38,575 nucleotides of DNA, taken from positions 1-38,575 of the forward strand of contig JAGGNC010000076.1 of assembly GCA_017886405.1 (NCBI GenBank). Reading direction: 5' to 3'. The notes beneath the pieces are model-generated. The model had not been told where the DNA came from. It made no database searches and saw only the letters and a list, made by a program, of their open reading frames with translations. The position numbers and the translations under genes are program-made. The DNA is from Pseudomonas sp. (lineage in GTDB: Bacteria > Pseudomonadota > Gammaproteobacteria > Pseudomonadales > Pseudomonadaceae). Below, in pieces: positions 19,329-29,607 of the stretch. Position 1 is the first letter of the stretch; each line of letters starts with the position of its first letter.

Positions 19329-21131
19329 ATGTCCATGTTCTGGGATTCATTGCCCCTACCCCTGCTATTTGTCTCCGCGCTGCTGGTCTGGCTGCTCTAT
19401 TCCTTCGTGCGCGAGAAATGGAGCCCGGACATCGTCGCGGCCATCGCCGTGGCGGCGCTGTTGATCAGCCAGCTGCTGACCCCGGCGGAAGTGCTCAGCG
19501 TGTTGAGCAACTCGGCTCCGGTGACCATTGCCTGCATGTTCGTGCTCTCCGCCGCGCTGGAGCGCACCGGTTGTATCGACGCGCTGGGCAACTGGTTGGG
19601 TGATCTGGTCGGCACCAGCCCGATCCGTGTCCTCACCGGTTTGACTGTCACCGCACTGGTGATCTCGGCCTTTCTGAATAACACCCCGGTGGTGGCCATC
19701 CTCACCCCGGTGGCCATCTCCCTGGCGCGTCGCGCCGGTACGTTGCCCTCCAAACTGCTGATTCCGCTGTCCTACGCCACCATCCTCGGCGGTACGCTGA
19801 CCATGATCGGCACCTCGACCAACATCTTGGTCGATGGTGTGGCGCGCAAGGCCGGGCTTGAGCCCTTCGGCATGTTCGAAATCACCGGCGCCGGCCTGAT
19901 TTTGGCTACGGTAGGCATGCTCTATCTACTGACCATCGGCCGTCACCTGTTACCCGAGCGTGAAACCCTGTCCAAGCAGCTGCGCCCAGACCTAGTCCGC
20001 ACCTTTATGACCGAGCTGCTGGTGCCCCATGACTCGCCGGTGATCGGCAAGACCCTGCACGAAGCCAATCTCAACGGCGGCAGCGGCTTAAAGGTGCTGA
20101 AAATATTCCGGGCTGAGCAAGAACTAACCGAGCCTGCGCATGACACCCTGCTGCTGGCCGGCGACCAGCTGGTGCTGCACGGGCAGGTCAAAGATGTGGT
20201 CGAGCTGCGTGAAAGCGGTCACCTAATTTTTAACCGCACTGACGCGTTCGAAACCATCAGCAGCCACGATGTGATCCTCGCCGAGGCCATCGTCGGGCGT
20301 AACTCGCGCTACAGCCACCGGCCGATGCGCGACCTCGACCTCACCGCACGCTATGGCATTGCCGTGCTCGCCGTGCATCGCCAGGACGAAAATACCCAGG
20401 GCAACTTGGATGACTTCGAGCTGCAGTTTGGTGATGTGATGCTGGTGGAAGGTACGCCAACGCAGATTAAGCGCTTCGCCGACAATGGTGAGCTGATCAG
20501 CCTCAACGCCGTGCAGGAGCGGGCCTTTCGCCGCGACAAGGCGCCCATCGCCATTATCGCCACGCTCTCGGTGATGATCCTCGCCGCGTTCGGCGTGATG
20601 CCCATCGAAGGCCTGGCGATTATCGGTGCGGTCACCGTACTGGCAACCCGCTGCCTGGATGTGGAAGACGCCTACAAGGCCGTGGACTGGAAGATCCTCA
20701 GCCTGATCTTCGGCATGCTGGCGATCAGCATCGCTATGGACAAGGTCGGTTTAGTCAAGTTACTGGTGGAAAACACCATGACCCTGATGCCGTGGGCCGG
20801 GCCGCTGCTGATGCTGTCCTTCATTTACCTGTTCACCTCGATCCTCACCGAGATGCTCTCGAATAATGCCGTGGCCGTGCTGGTCACCCCCATCGCCATC
20901 GGCGTCGCTCAGCACTTGGGCGTCGACCCGCGCGCCTTCGTGGTGGCGGTGATGTTCGCCGCCAGCGCCAGCTTCGCCACGCCCATTGGCTACCAGACCA
21001 ATACCTTCGTGTATAACGCCGGCGGCTATCGCTTCACCGACTTTATGAAGGTCGGCATCCCGCTGAATATAATCCTGTGGATCGTGGCCAGCGTTGTTAT
21101 TCCTTGGTTCTGGCCCCTGGTTCCGGTCTAA
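19329..21131 (+). CDS. SLC13 family permease with central TrkA_C/RCK_C domains
   Basis: CitMHS/ArsB-type TM halves (FLNNTPVVAILTPVAISLARR, GGTLTMIGTSTNILVDG, TEMLSNNAVAVLVTPIAIG, FATPIGYQTNTFVYNAGGYRFTDFMKVG) flanking soluble TrkA_C-type repeats. Start MSMFWDS with aagga RBS. Confidence 0.85.
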   Translation: MSMFWDSLPLPLLFVSALLVWLLYSFVREKWSPDIVAAIAVAALLISQLLTPAEVLSVLSNSAPVTIACMFVLSAALERTGCIDALGNWLGDLVGTSPIRVLTGLTVTALVISAFLNNTPVVAILTPVAISLARRAGTLPSKLLIPLSYATILGGTLTMIGTSTNILVDGVARKAGLEPFGMFEITGAGLILATVGMLYLLTIGRHLLPERETLSKQLRPDLVRTFMTELLVPHDSPVIGKTLHEANLNGGSGLKVLKIFRAEQELTEPAHDTLLLAGDQLVLHGQVKDVVELRESGHLIFNRTDAFETISSHDVILAEAIVGRNSRYSHRPMRDLDLTARYGIAVLAVHRQDENTQGNLDDFELQFGDVMLVEGTPTQIKRFADNGELISLNAVQERAFRRDKAPIAIIATLSVMILAAFGVMPIEGLAIIGAVTVLATRCLDVEDAYKAVDWKILSLIFGMLAISIAMDKVGLVKLLVENTMTLMPWAGPLLMLSFIYLFTSILTEMLSNNAVAVLVTPIAIGVAQHLGVDPRAFVVAVMFAASASFATPIGYQTNTFVYNAGGYRFTDFMKVGIPLNIILWIVASVVIPWFWPLVPV

Positions 21132-21152
21132 AGCAGGCACTCAGCAAGCCAA

Positions 21153-21187
21153 GGCCCGTTTCATTGCGCTAGCGCATTGACCGGGCC
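21153..21187. other. Imperfect 35-bp palindrome between the SLC13 permease gene and metY
   Basis: GGCCCGTTTCATTGCGC-TA-GCGCATTGACCGGGCC, with a perfect inner TGCGCTAGCGCA. Confidence 0.5.
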
Positions 21188-21241
21188 CCGCTGCTTTGTC
21201 CATGCTGCAACCCTTTTAATCTGCCCTGAAGGAACGTCCGC

Positions 21242-22522
21242 ATGAAACTGGAAACTCTGGCCATTCACGCCGGTTACAGCCCCGACCCGACCACCAAGGC
21301 AGTGGCGGTGCCGATCTACCAGACCAGCTCCTTTGCCTTCGACGATACCCAGCACGGGGCAGACCTGTTCGACCTGAAGGTGGCCGGCAACATTTATTCG
21401 CGGATCATGAACCCGACCAACGCCGTACTTGAAGAACGGGTGGCCGCGCTGGAAGGCGGCGTCGGTGCGCTGGCCGTGGCGTCGGGCATGGCGGCTATCA
21501 CCTACGCGATCCAGACCGTGGCTGAAGTCGGTGACAACATCGTTTCGGTGGCCAAGCTCTACGGCGGCACCTACAACCTGCTGGCCCACACCCTGCCGCG
21601 TTTCGGCATCCAGACGCGCTTCGCCGCCCATGACGACATTGCCGCTTTAGAAGCGCTGATAGACGATAAAACCAAGGCGGTGTTCTGCGAATCCATCGGT
21701 AACCCGGCCGGCAACATTGTCGACCTGGCCGCCCTGGCCGCGGCTGCGCACCGCCACGGCGTGCCATTGATCGTCGACAACACCGTCGCCACGCCGATGC
21801 TCTGCCGACCCTTCGAACATGGCGCCGATATCGTCGTGCACTCGCTAACCAAATACATCGGCGGCCACGGCACCAGCATCGGCGGCATTGTGGTCGACTC
21901 AGGCAAATTCCCCTGGGCCGACAACGCGACGCGCTTCCCGCTGCTTAACACCCCCGACCCGTCTTACCACGGTGTGACCTACACCGAAGCCTTCGGCCCT
22001 GCCGCCTTTATCGGTCGCTGCCGCGTGGTGCCCCTGCGCAACACCGGCGCAGCACTCTCACCGTTCAATGCCTTCCTGATTCTACAAGGCTTGGAAACCC
22101 TGGCGCTGCGCATGGAGCGCCATTGCGAGAACGCCTTGAAGGTGGCGAACTACCTGCACGATCATCCGCAGGTGGCCTGGGTAAAATACGCGGGCCTGCC
22201 TGATCACCCCGAGCATGCGCTGGCGCAAAAGTATTGTGCGGGCAAACCGGCCTCGATTTTGTCGTTCGGCATTGTTGGCGGTCAAGACGCCGGCGCGCGC
22301 TTTATCGATGCGCTGAAACTGGTGGTACGTCTGGTGAATATCGGCGACGCCAAGTCGTTGGCCTGCCACCCGGCCTCGACCACCCATCGCCAGCTAAATG
22401 ACCTAGAGCTGGAGCGTGCTGGGGTCCCGCGTGACATGGTGCGCCTGTCCATCGGCATCGAACACAGCGATGACATTCTGGCTGACCTGAGCCAGGCGCT
22501 GCAGGCCGCGCAAATCATCTAA
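21242..22522 (+). CDS. metY: O-acetylhomoserine aminocarboxypropyltransferase / sulfhydrylase
   Basis: METLAIHAGY-like N-terminus, YQTSSFAF, YSRIMNPTNAVLEERVAALEGG, VHSLTKYIGGHGTSIGG (PLP Lys), NIGDAKSLACHPASTTHRQL, RLSIGIEHSDDILADL. Confidence 0.94.
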   Translation: MKLETLAIHAGYSPDPTTKAVAVPIYQTSSFAFDDTQHGADLFDLKVAGNIYSRIMNPTNAVLEERVAALEGGVGALAVASGMAAITYAIQTVAEVGDNIVSVAKLYGGTYNLLAHTLPRFGIQTRFAAHDDIAALEALIDDKTKAVFCESIGNPAGNIVDLAALAAAAHRHGVPLIVDNTVATPMLCRPFEHGADIVVHSLTKYIGGHGTSIGGIVVDSGKFPWADNATRFPLLNTPDPSYHGVTYTEAFGPAAFIGRCRVVPLRNTGAALSPFNAFLILQGLETLALRMERHCENALKVANYLHDHPQVAWVKYAGLPDHPEHALAQKYCAGKPASILSFGIVGGQDAGARFIDALKLVVRLVNIGDAKSLACHPASTTHRQLNDLELERAGVPRDMVRLSIGIEHSDDILADLSQALQAAQII

Positions 22523-22551
22523 GAAGCGAAGGTGCACTTGATATCTGCGCC

Positions 22552-22591
22552 GGCGACTCCAGATTAGGACTATGCCGAATCTGGAGTCGCC
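22552..22591 (+). promoter_or_regulatory. Perfect 14-bp stem-loop containing the SD of the internal trxC start
   Basis: GGCGACTCCAGATT (22552-22565), 12-nt loop, AATCTGGAGTCGCC (22578-22591). GGAG at 22583-22586 lies 6 nt upstream of ATG 22593. An alternative in-frame ATG (22572) lies in the loop. Confidence 0.6.
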
Positions 22592-22592
22592 C

Positions 22593-23027
22593 ATGCCCAC
22601 CCCCTTGCTGATCCCTTGCCCGCAGTGCAACGGCCTCAACCGTATTCCTGCCGAACGCCTGGCCGAAGCACCGCACTGCGGACGCTGTAAGGCCGAGGTA
22701 CTACCCAATAAACCCTTCGCACTGACCCAAGCCAGCTTCGCTGCGCAGAACAAGGGCGACCTGCCGTTGCTGATAGATGTGTGGGCCAGCTGGTGTGGGC
22801 CATGCCGTAGCTTTGCCCCCATCTTTGAACAAGCCGCCAGCCAGCTGCAAGGCCGCTGCCGCCTGAGCAAGCTGGACAGCGAAGCCAACCCGCAACTGTC
22901 CGCCGAGATGGGTATCCGCTCGATCCCCAGCCTGATCCTGCTCAAGGGCGGCGTGGAGATCGCCCGCCAGAGTGGCGCACTGCCATTGCCGCAATTACTG
23001 GGATGGTTACGGCAGTACGGCATCTGA
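22593..23027 (+). CDS. trxC: Thioredoxin TrxC (thioredoxin 2 with N-terminal zinc finger)
   Basis: CPQCNGLNRIPAERL...CGRCKAEVL zinc finger, VWASWCGPCRSFAP active site, GIRSIPSLILLKGG. Alternative in-frame start at 22572. Confidence 0.92.
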   Translation: MPTPLLIPCPQCNGLNRIPAERLAEAPHCGRCKAEVLPNKPFALTQASFAAQNKGDLPLLIDVWASWCGPCRSFAPIFEQAASQLQGRCRLSKLDSEANPQLSAEMGIRSIPSLILLKGGVEIARQSGALPLPQLLGWLRQYGI

Positions 23028-23130
23028 TGCCATCCAGCGAACCTGCGCTGCACGGATGGGTCAATATCGCACAGAGACCACAGCCATTACCTCGCCGCCG
23101 AACAACCAGTAAGCTGACTGCACAACAATT

Positions 23131-23586
23131 ATGGAGCCTGCCATGTCGATGCCTGTTGAACTTGTGCGCCAACTCACCGAGGAGCAAATTGCCTTCGTCC
23201 AGCGCAGCGGCCTCAAGGCCGAAGTGCTAGAGTCTGGACGGGTACGATTGCGCATGCCGCTGATCGGCAACCAGAACCATATTGGCAGTATGTACGCGGG
23301 TGCGCTGTTTACCCTGGCAGAGATTCCAGGCGGTGCATTGTTCCTTACCAGTTTCGATAGCGCGCATTTCTTTCCTATCATTAAGGAAATGCACCTGCGC
23401 TTTCGTCGTCCGGCAACGGGCGATATCTGGGTCGAAGCAAGCCTTGCTAACGAGGAAATCGAGCGCCTGCAAAAGCAGGCAACAGAAGAAGGCAAGGCCG
23501 AATACGTTTTAGAGTTGCAGCTAATTGATGACAGTGGTGAAGTAGTGGCGCAGAGTCGTGGCCTGTATCAGTTACGCGCGCGCTGA
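23131..23586 (+). CDS. Thioesterase-like hotdog protein (YiiD C-terminal / DUF4442-like)
   Basis: GNQNHIGSMYAGALFTLAEIPGGALFLTSFD...IIKEMHLRFRRPATGDIWVEASL hotdog pattern. The start may be ATG 23143. Confidence 0.7.
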   Translation: MEPAMSMPVELVRQLTEEQIAFVQRSGLKAEVLESGRVRLRMPLIGNQNHIGSMYAGALFTLAEIPGGALFLTSFDSAHFFPIIKEMHLRFRRPATGDIWVEASLANEEIERLQKQATEEGKAEYVLELQLIDDSGEVVAQSRGLYQLRAR

Positions 23587-23675
23587 CGCATGACCTTGCT
23601 CTAGGGCAAAAGCCCAGCGAAAATTTGAGGTCACAATACAATGTGCCGACATGTATCGGCAGGAGAACGCCGAAA

Positions 23676-24476
23676 ATGCCCAGCCACATTCTTATTGCCC
23701 ATGACCTTCGCGACACCGCCGATATAGCGTTGTGCCGCGCCGCGCAACTGGCCAAGCAGTTCAACGCCAAGCTGACCATCCTGCATGTGCTCGACCCGAG
23801 CAAAAGTAGCCAGGAGCATGATGCGGCCAAACTGGCCCTGGATCGTAGCCTTACAAAGCATGCGCCCGCAGGTACTCAGCTGTTGCTCCGAAGCGGCGTC
23901 AAGCCCTCGGAAATAGTGCTGCAGCAGCTCAATGAGCTGGGTTGCGACCTGCTGGTACTCGGCGCCCATCACCAGCGCCACGACTTCTTCTCCGGTACCA
24001 GCCTCGACCGTATTGCCCGTAACTGCCCAGTGCCACTCTTACTGGTTGCCCGCAACGACTCCCGTCCTTATGAACGCGCCCTCGCCGCCATCGACTTCTC
24101 GCTCTGCGCCTGTATCGCCCTCGGTCAAGCCTATCTGCTGCTGCCAGAAACCGCGACACTGCATGCATTGCATGTATTCGAGCCAGACAAGGGCACGGCC
24201 AAACAGGTCGAGGCACAATTGACCACGCAAAAAACCCTGATCGCCAACCTTCTGGAAGATGAAGCACAGAACTATCCCGAAAAGGGCCCGACCCTAAGCC
24301 ACTCCGTGGAACAGGGCGGTATTTTGCGTTGCTTGCAAGCGCACCTGAAAAACAACAGCACCGAGCTTTTGGTACTCGGCAGCCACGGCCGCAGCGCGTT
24401 GTCGCAAGCTTTACTTGGCAGCCTGGCGCAGCACTTTCTGCACAAAGCTCCCTGCGATATCTACGTCGTACGGTAG
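23676..24476 (+). CDS. Universal stress protein, tandem UspA domains
   Basis: ILIAHDLRDTADIALCRAAQLA, two G-x2-G-like motifs (LLVLGAHHQRHDFFSGTSLDRIARNCPVPLLLV and LLVLGSHGRSALSQALLGSLAQHFLHKAPCDIYVV). RBS aggag at 23661. Confidence 0.9.
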   Translation: MPSHILIAHDLRDTADIALCRAAQLAKQFNAKLTILHVLDPSKSSQEHDAAKLALDRSLTKHAPAGTQLLLRSGVKPSEIVLQQLNELGCDLLVLGAHHQRHDFFSGTSLDRIARNCPVPLLLVARNDSRPYERALAAIDFSLCACIALGQAYLLLPETATLHALHVFEPDKGTAKQVEAQLTTQKTLIANLLEDEAQNYPEKGPTLSHSVEQGGILRCLQAHLKNNSTELLVLGSHGRSALSQALLGSLAQHFLHKAPCDIYVVR

Positions 24477-24484
24477 GTTTTGCC

Positions 24485-24524
24485 GGACAATAAAAAAGCT
24501 GCCTAGGCAGCTTTTTTGTTGTCC
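24485..24524. terminator. Bidirectional terminator between convergent usp and parA-like genes
   Basis: GGACAAtAAAAAAGCTGCC-TA-GGCAGCTTTTTTgTTGTCC, near-perfect palindrome with A/T tracts on both sides. Confidence 0.9.
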
Positions 24525-24535
24525 GCAATGCGCGC

Positions 24536-25309
24536 CTATGGGTTGGCGTTTAGCAGGTCATGCAGCTCGACAAACTGTTGGGTTAATTTGTGATTGCGAT
24601 CCAGGTAGATCAACGGCATGCAGGCCTGGTGCGATTCGCGCATCCTCACTGAACTCATCAAATTGACCGGCAACACCGGCAAGCCCTCGGCAACCAACTC
24701 ATCGAGCAGCTGCTGCGGCAGTGTAGCGCGCGGCTGAAACTGGTTGACCACGATACCTTCAACTTCTAGGCCCTCGTTGTGGTCTTCCTTGAGCTCCTCG
24801 ATTTCCCGTAGCAGGCCATACAGCGCCTGGCGCGAAAAGCTGTCGCAATCAAAGGGTATCAACACGCGATCGGCAGCGATCAACGCCGAAACGGTATAGA
24901 AATTCAATGCCGGCGGAGTGTCCAGGTAGATTCGGTCGTAGTCTTCGCTGAGATCATCAAGCAATTTGCGCAGCTTGTTGATCTTGTGTTTCTGCTCAAG
25001 CTTGGGCTGCAGGTCAGCCAGCTCGACTGTGGCAGTGATCACATGCAGGTTGTCGAACGGGGTTTCATAGATATCCGCACGGCCTTTCTTGGCGAACGGC
25101 GTCGATGACAACGTGCTCTTGAAGAACTCGGCAATCCCCATGGGGATGTCATCACCGGTCAGGCCGGTGAGGTAATGGGTCGAGTTGGCCTGGGCGTCCA
25201 GGTCGATCAACAGCGTGCGATAGCCCTGAGAGGCGCTGACCGCGGCCAAGTTGCAGGCAATACTGGACTTACCCACTCCACCCTTCTGATTGAAGATCAC
25301 GCGCCGCAT
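24536..25309 (-). CDS. ParA family ATPase (orphan)
   Basis: MRRVIFNQKGGVGKSSIACNLAAVSASQGYRTLLIDLDAQANSTHYL (deviant Walker A), YDRIYLDTPPALNFYTVSALIAADRVLIPFDCDSFS. Start preceded by caggggg. No parB in the window. Confidence 0.9.
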   Translation of the reverse strand: MRRVIFNQKGGVGKSSIACNLAAVSASQGYRTLLIDLDAQANSTHYLTGLTGDDIPMGIAEFFKSTLSSTPFAKKGRADIYETPFDNLHVITATVELADLQPKLEQKHKINKLRKLLDDLSEDYDRIYLDTPPALNFYTVSALIAADRVLIPFDCDSFSRQALYGLLREIEELKEDHNEGLEVEGIVVNQFQPRATLPQQLLDELVAEGLPVLPVNLMSSVRMRESHQACMPLIYLDRNHKLTQQFVELHDLLNANP

Positions 25310-25496
25310 GAAACACCCCCTGAACCCGGAAATAGGCGTGAATTCTAGGCAAAAAACCGCCTTATGGGCGAAAAAATAAACATTTGCACACCCCAACGCA
25401 AAAGACACCGTCGTAGGGGCAAAAAGTCATCCTGGCGTGCTAAAGTCCGCCGCCGCTTTAATGCGGCAGGATAACCAACCAACACATGGAGTCAGT

Positions 25497-25925
25497 ATGG
25501 GTATCAAGCGTATCGCTGCAGTAGCCGGCATAATCATGCTGTGCACAGGCTGTGCAACAGGTCTTAACTCGCACCAGCAAGCCGAACTCAAGCACTTTGA
25601 AGCACGCGGTCAGGCCGTCGAAGAGAAAAACCCAGGGCTCGGTGCCGCCTTGGGCATCCTGCCAGGCGGGGGCTCTTTTTATGGTCGTGAATATGGCTTT
25701 GGTGTCGTCAACTTGCTGTTCTGGCCGCTTTCTATCCTTTGGGACCCGGTCAGTGGTTACGACGCCGCCCAATCGATTAACTACCAAGCCACCAAGGCAC
25801 ACCTGCACAGCCAATATGAGCGCGAGATCAATGGCCTGGACGAACAACTCCAGACCGGGCAGATCGACATCACTCAATACACCTTGAGCAAGCGTAAAGT
25901 CGATCAGAAATACCGCTACAACTGA
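25497..25925 (+). CDS. Hypothetical lipoprotein
   Basis: Short signal peptide with lipobox-like LCTGC; ATG at 25497. GILPGGGSFYGREYGFGVVNLLFWPLSILWDPVSGYDAA. Confidence 0.7.
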   Translation: MGIKRIAAVAGIIMLCTGCATGLNSHQQAELKHFEARGQAVEEKNPGLGAALGILPGGGSFYGREYGFGVVNLLFWPLSILWDPVSGYDAAQSINYQATKAHLHSQYEREINGLDEQLQTGQIDITQYTLSKRKVDQKYRYN

Positions 25926-25942
25926 TCGAGCACTGCTCAACC

Positions 25943-25974
25943 AATAAGGGCCGCTTATGCGGCCCTTATTTATT
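25943..25974. terminator. Bidirectional terminator between the lipoprotein gene and hemE
   Basis: AATAAGGGCCGC-TTAT-GCGGCCCTTATT, perfect 12-bp stem then TTATTTA. Confidence 0.88.
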
Positions 25975-27044
25975 TACTGGCCGTGGTACTGCGCCGATAA
26001 CTCATGCACCGCCTCGAAGAACGCACCGGCATGGGCCGGGTCGACTTCAGGGGTGATACCGTGGCCCAGGTTGAATACGTGGCCGTGGCCATGACCATAC
26101 GCAGCCAAGATGCGCCCTACTTCGGCGCGGATCGCCGCCGGGTTGGCGTAGAGCACGCTAGGGTCCATGTTGCCCTGCAGGGCCACTTTGTCGCCAACGC
26201 GGGCGCGGGCGCCGCCGATATCGCAGGTCCAGTCCAGGCCCAACGCTTCGGCACCGCTATCCGCCATCGACTCCAGCCACTGGCCACCGCCCTTGGTGAA
26301 CAGGATCACCGGCACACGGCGGCCGTCGTGTTCGCGGATCAGGCCATCGACGATCTTCTGCATATAGGCCAGCGAAAATTCCTGATAAGCCGCCGCTGAC
26401 AGCGAGCCGCCCCAGGAATCGAAAATCTGCACCGCTTGCGCGCCGGCCTTGATCTGCCCATTGAGGTAAGCGGTAACCGACTGCGCCAGCTTGTCGAGCA
26501 GCGCATGCATGGCCTGCGGGTTGTCGTAGAGCATGGCCTTGGACTTGCGGAAGTCCTTGGACGAACCGCCTTCCACCATATACGTGGCCAGGGTCCACGG
26601 GCTGCCGGAGAAACCGATCAGCGGCACACGGCCATTCAACTCGCGGCGAATGGTGCGCACCGCGTCCATCACATAACCCAGGTCCTTTTCCGGATCGGGA
26701 ATCGGCAGGGCGTCGATATCGGCCATCGAGCTGATGACTTTGTTGAAACGCGGGCCTTCGCCGGTTTCAAAGTACAAGCCCTGCCCCATCGCATCAGGGA
26801 TGGTCAGGATGTCGGAGAACAGAATCGCCGCATCCAGCTGTGGGTAGCGGTCCAGCGGCTGCAGGGTGACCTCGCAGGCCAGCTCGGGATTTTTCATCAG
26901 CTTGACGAAATCACCCGCCTTGGCCCGCGTGGCACGGTATTCCGGCAGATAGCGACCGGCCTGACGCATCATCCATACCGGCGTGACATCAACAGGTTGC
27001 TTGAGCAGGGCGCGGAGGAAACGGTCGTTCTTCAGGGCGTTCAT
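25974..27044 (-). CDS. hemE: Uroporphyrinogen decarboxylase
   Basis: [86 protein letters not shown]. Confidence 0.97.
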   Translation of the reverse strand: MNALKNDRFLRALLKQPVDVTPVWMMRQAGRYLPEYRATRAKAGDFVKLMKNPELACEVTLQPLDRYPQLDAAILFSDILTIPDAMGQGLYFETGEGPRFNKVISSMADIDALPIPDPEKDLGYVMDAVRTIRRELNGRVPLIGFSGSPWTLATYMVEGGSSKDFRKSKAMLYDNPQAMHALLDKLAQSVTAYLNGQIKAGAQAVQIFDSWGGSLSAAAYQEFSLAYMQKIVDGLIREHDGRRVPVILFTKGGGQWLESMADSGAEALGLDWTCDIGGARARVGDKVALQGNMDPSVLYANPAAIRAEVGRILAAYGHGHGHVFNLGHGITPEVDPAHAGAFFEAVHELSAQYHGQ

Positions 27045-27291
27045 GGCAGTTCCCGGAGACAGTCATCAGTAAAAAGTGCGGGCATTTTCGCAGAGCGCCA
27101 AGCAAAAGGCACGGCGAGGGTCATGGCTTTTGCGCATTGCGACGATTTGCCTCGCCAAATCAAAAGCCGAGCAACCGCAAAAAATCACGGGAAATGACGA
27201 AGCGCTGATGAATTGTTAACGGGCTTTTCACACTCAGCATCCTAATTTAGGCATCGCAGCCTCAATCCTCCTGCCCTGACGGATAACTACG

Positions 27292-28053
27292 ATGAATAAA
27301 CTCCCCGCCATCACCCTGAGCTTCTGGGCGATGAAAATCTGCGCCACTACCCTTGGCGAAACCGCCGGGGATCTGCTCTCTATGACATTAAATGTCGGCT
27401 ATGCACTCAGCTCTATAATCCTTATCAGCCTGTTTCTCCTCACCCTGATCGGCCAGCTGCGCACCCGCAGCTACAACCCAGCGCTTTACTGGACGGTGAT
27501 TCTGGCCACCAGCACCGCCGGCACGACCATCTCCGACTTTATGGACCGCACCTTGGGCCTGGGCTACGCCACCGGTTCCGCATTGCTGGTGACCTTGTTG
27601 ATCGCGATCTTCACCATTTGGTACCTGAGCGAAAAGTCTCTGTCGGTCGATCATATTGAGAGCCGTCGCGGCGAGCTGTTCTATTGGGTAGCGATTCTGT
27701 TTTCCAACACCCTGGGCACCGCACTGGGCGACTACCTGGCCGATGATTCAGGCCTGGGTTTTGCCGGTGGTGCATTGTTGATCGGCAGCCTGATTGCCGC
27801 GGTGGTGGCGGCTAAATACCTGACCCGCATCTCGCACGTCGTGCTGTTCTGGCTGGCGTTTGTGCTGACCCGACCATTCGGCGCGACCCTGGGCGACTTC
27901 CTCAGCAAGCCGCTGGATCAAGGCGGCCTGGGCTTTGGCACGGTGGGTTCGTCCGCAGCACTGGCAATTTGCCTGGTATTGCTGGTGGCCGGCGCGGTGT
28001 GGAGCACCCGTCGCGATCGCGCCCTCGGTTTTGGCGCCGCGCCAACCAACTAA
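27292..28053 (+). CDS. Integral membrane protein with four DUF347-type repeats (COG4705-like)
   Basis: Four internal repeats: KICATTLGETAGD, LATSTAGTTISDFMDRTLGLGYATG, LFSNTLGTALGDYLADDSGLGFAGG, LTRPFGATLGDFLSKPLDQGGLGFG. Confidence 0.8.
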   Translation: MNKLPAITLSFWAMKICATTLGETAGDLLSMTLNVGYALSSIILISLFLLTLIGQLRTRSYNPALYWTVILATSTAGTTISDFMDRTLGLGYATGSALLVTLLIAIFTIWYLSEKSLSVDHIESRRGELFYWVAILFSNTLGTALGDYLADDSGLGFAGGALLIGSLIAAVVAAKYLTRISHVVLFWLAFVLTRPFGATLGDFLSKPLDQGGLGFGTVGSSAALAICLVLLVAGAVWSTRRDRALGFGAAPTN

Positions 28054-28101
28054 ATCGGCTCGATCGCTCATTCGCGCGCGGGTTACCCGCCAGCAATAAC
28101 A

Positions 28102-28132
28102 ACAAAGCCAGCCCTAGGGCTGGCTTTGTCTA
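28102..28132. terminator. Bidirectional terminator between the DUF347 gene and gltD
   Basis: ACAAAGCCAGCCC-TA-GGGCTGGCTTTGT, perfect 13-bp stem. Confidence 0.88.
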
Positions 28133-28154
28133 ATACGGCCTCGTTGCTCGGCGC

Positions 28155-29582
<1,428 letters not shown>

Positions 29583-29607
29583 TCATCAAACCACTTCAGG
29601 CGCATTC

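Noticed and set aside
23625-23660. Possible ANR/FNR box upstream of usp (TTGAGGTCACAATACAA)
   Set aside because: Does not fit TTGAT-N4-ATCAA well enough; the right half-site is wrong.
26436-27197. 253-aa plus-strand ORF antisense to hemE
   Set aside because: Overlaps highly conserved hemE; no domain or RBS support.
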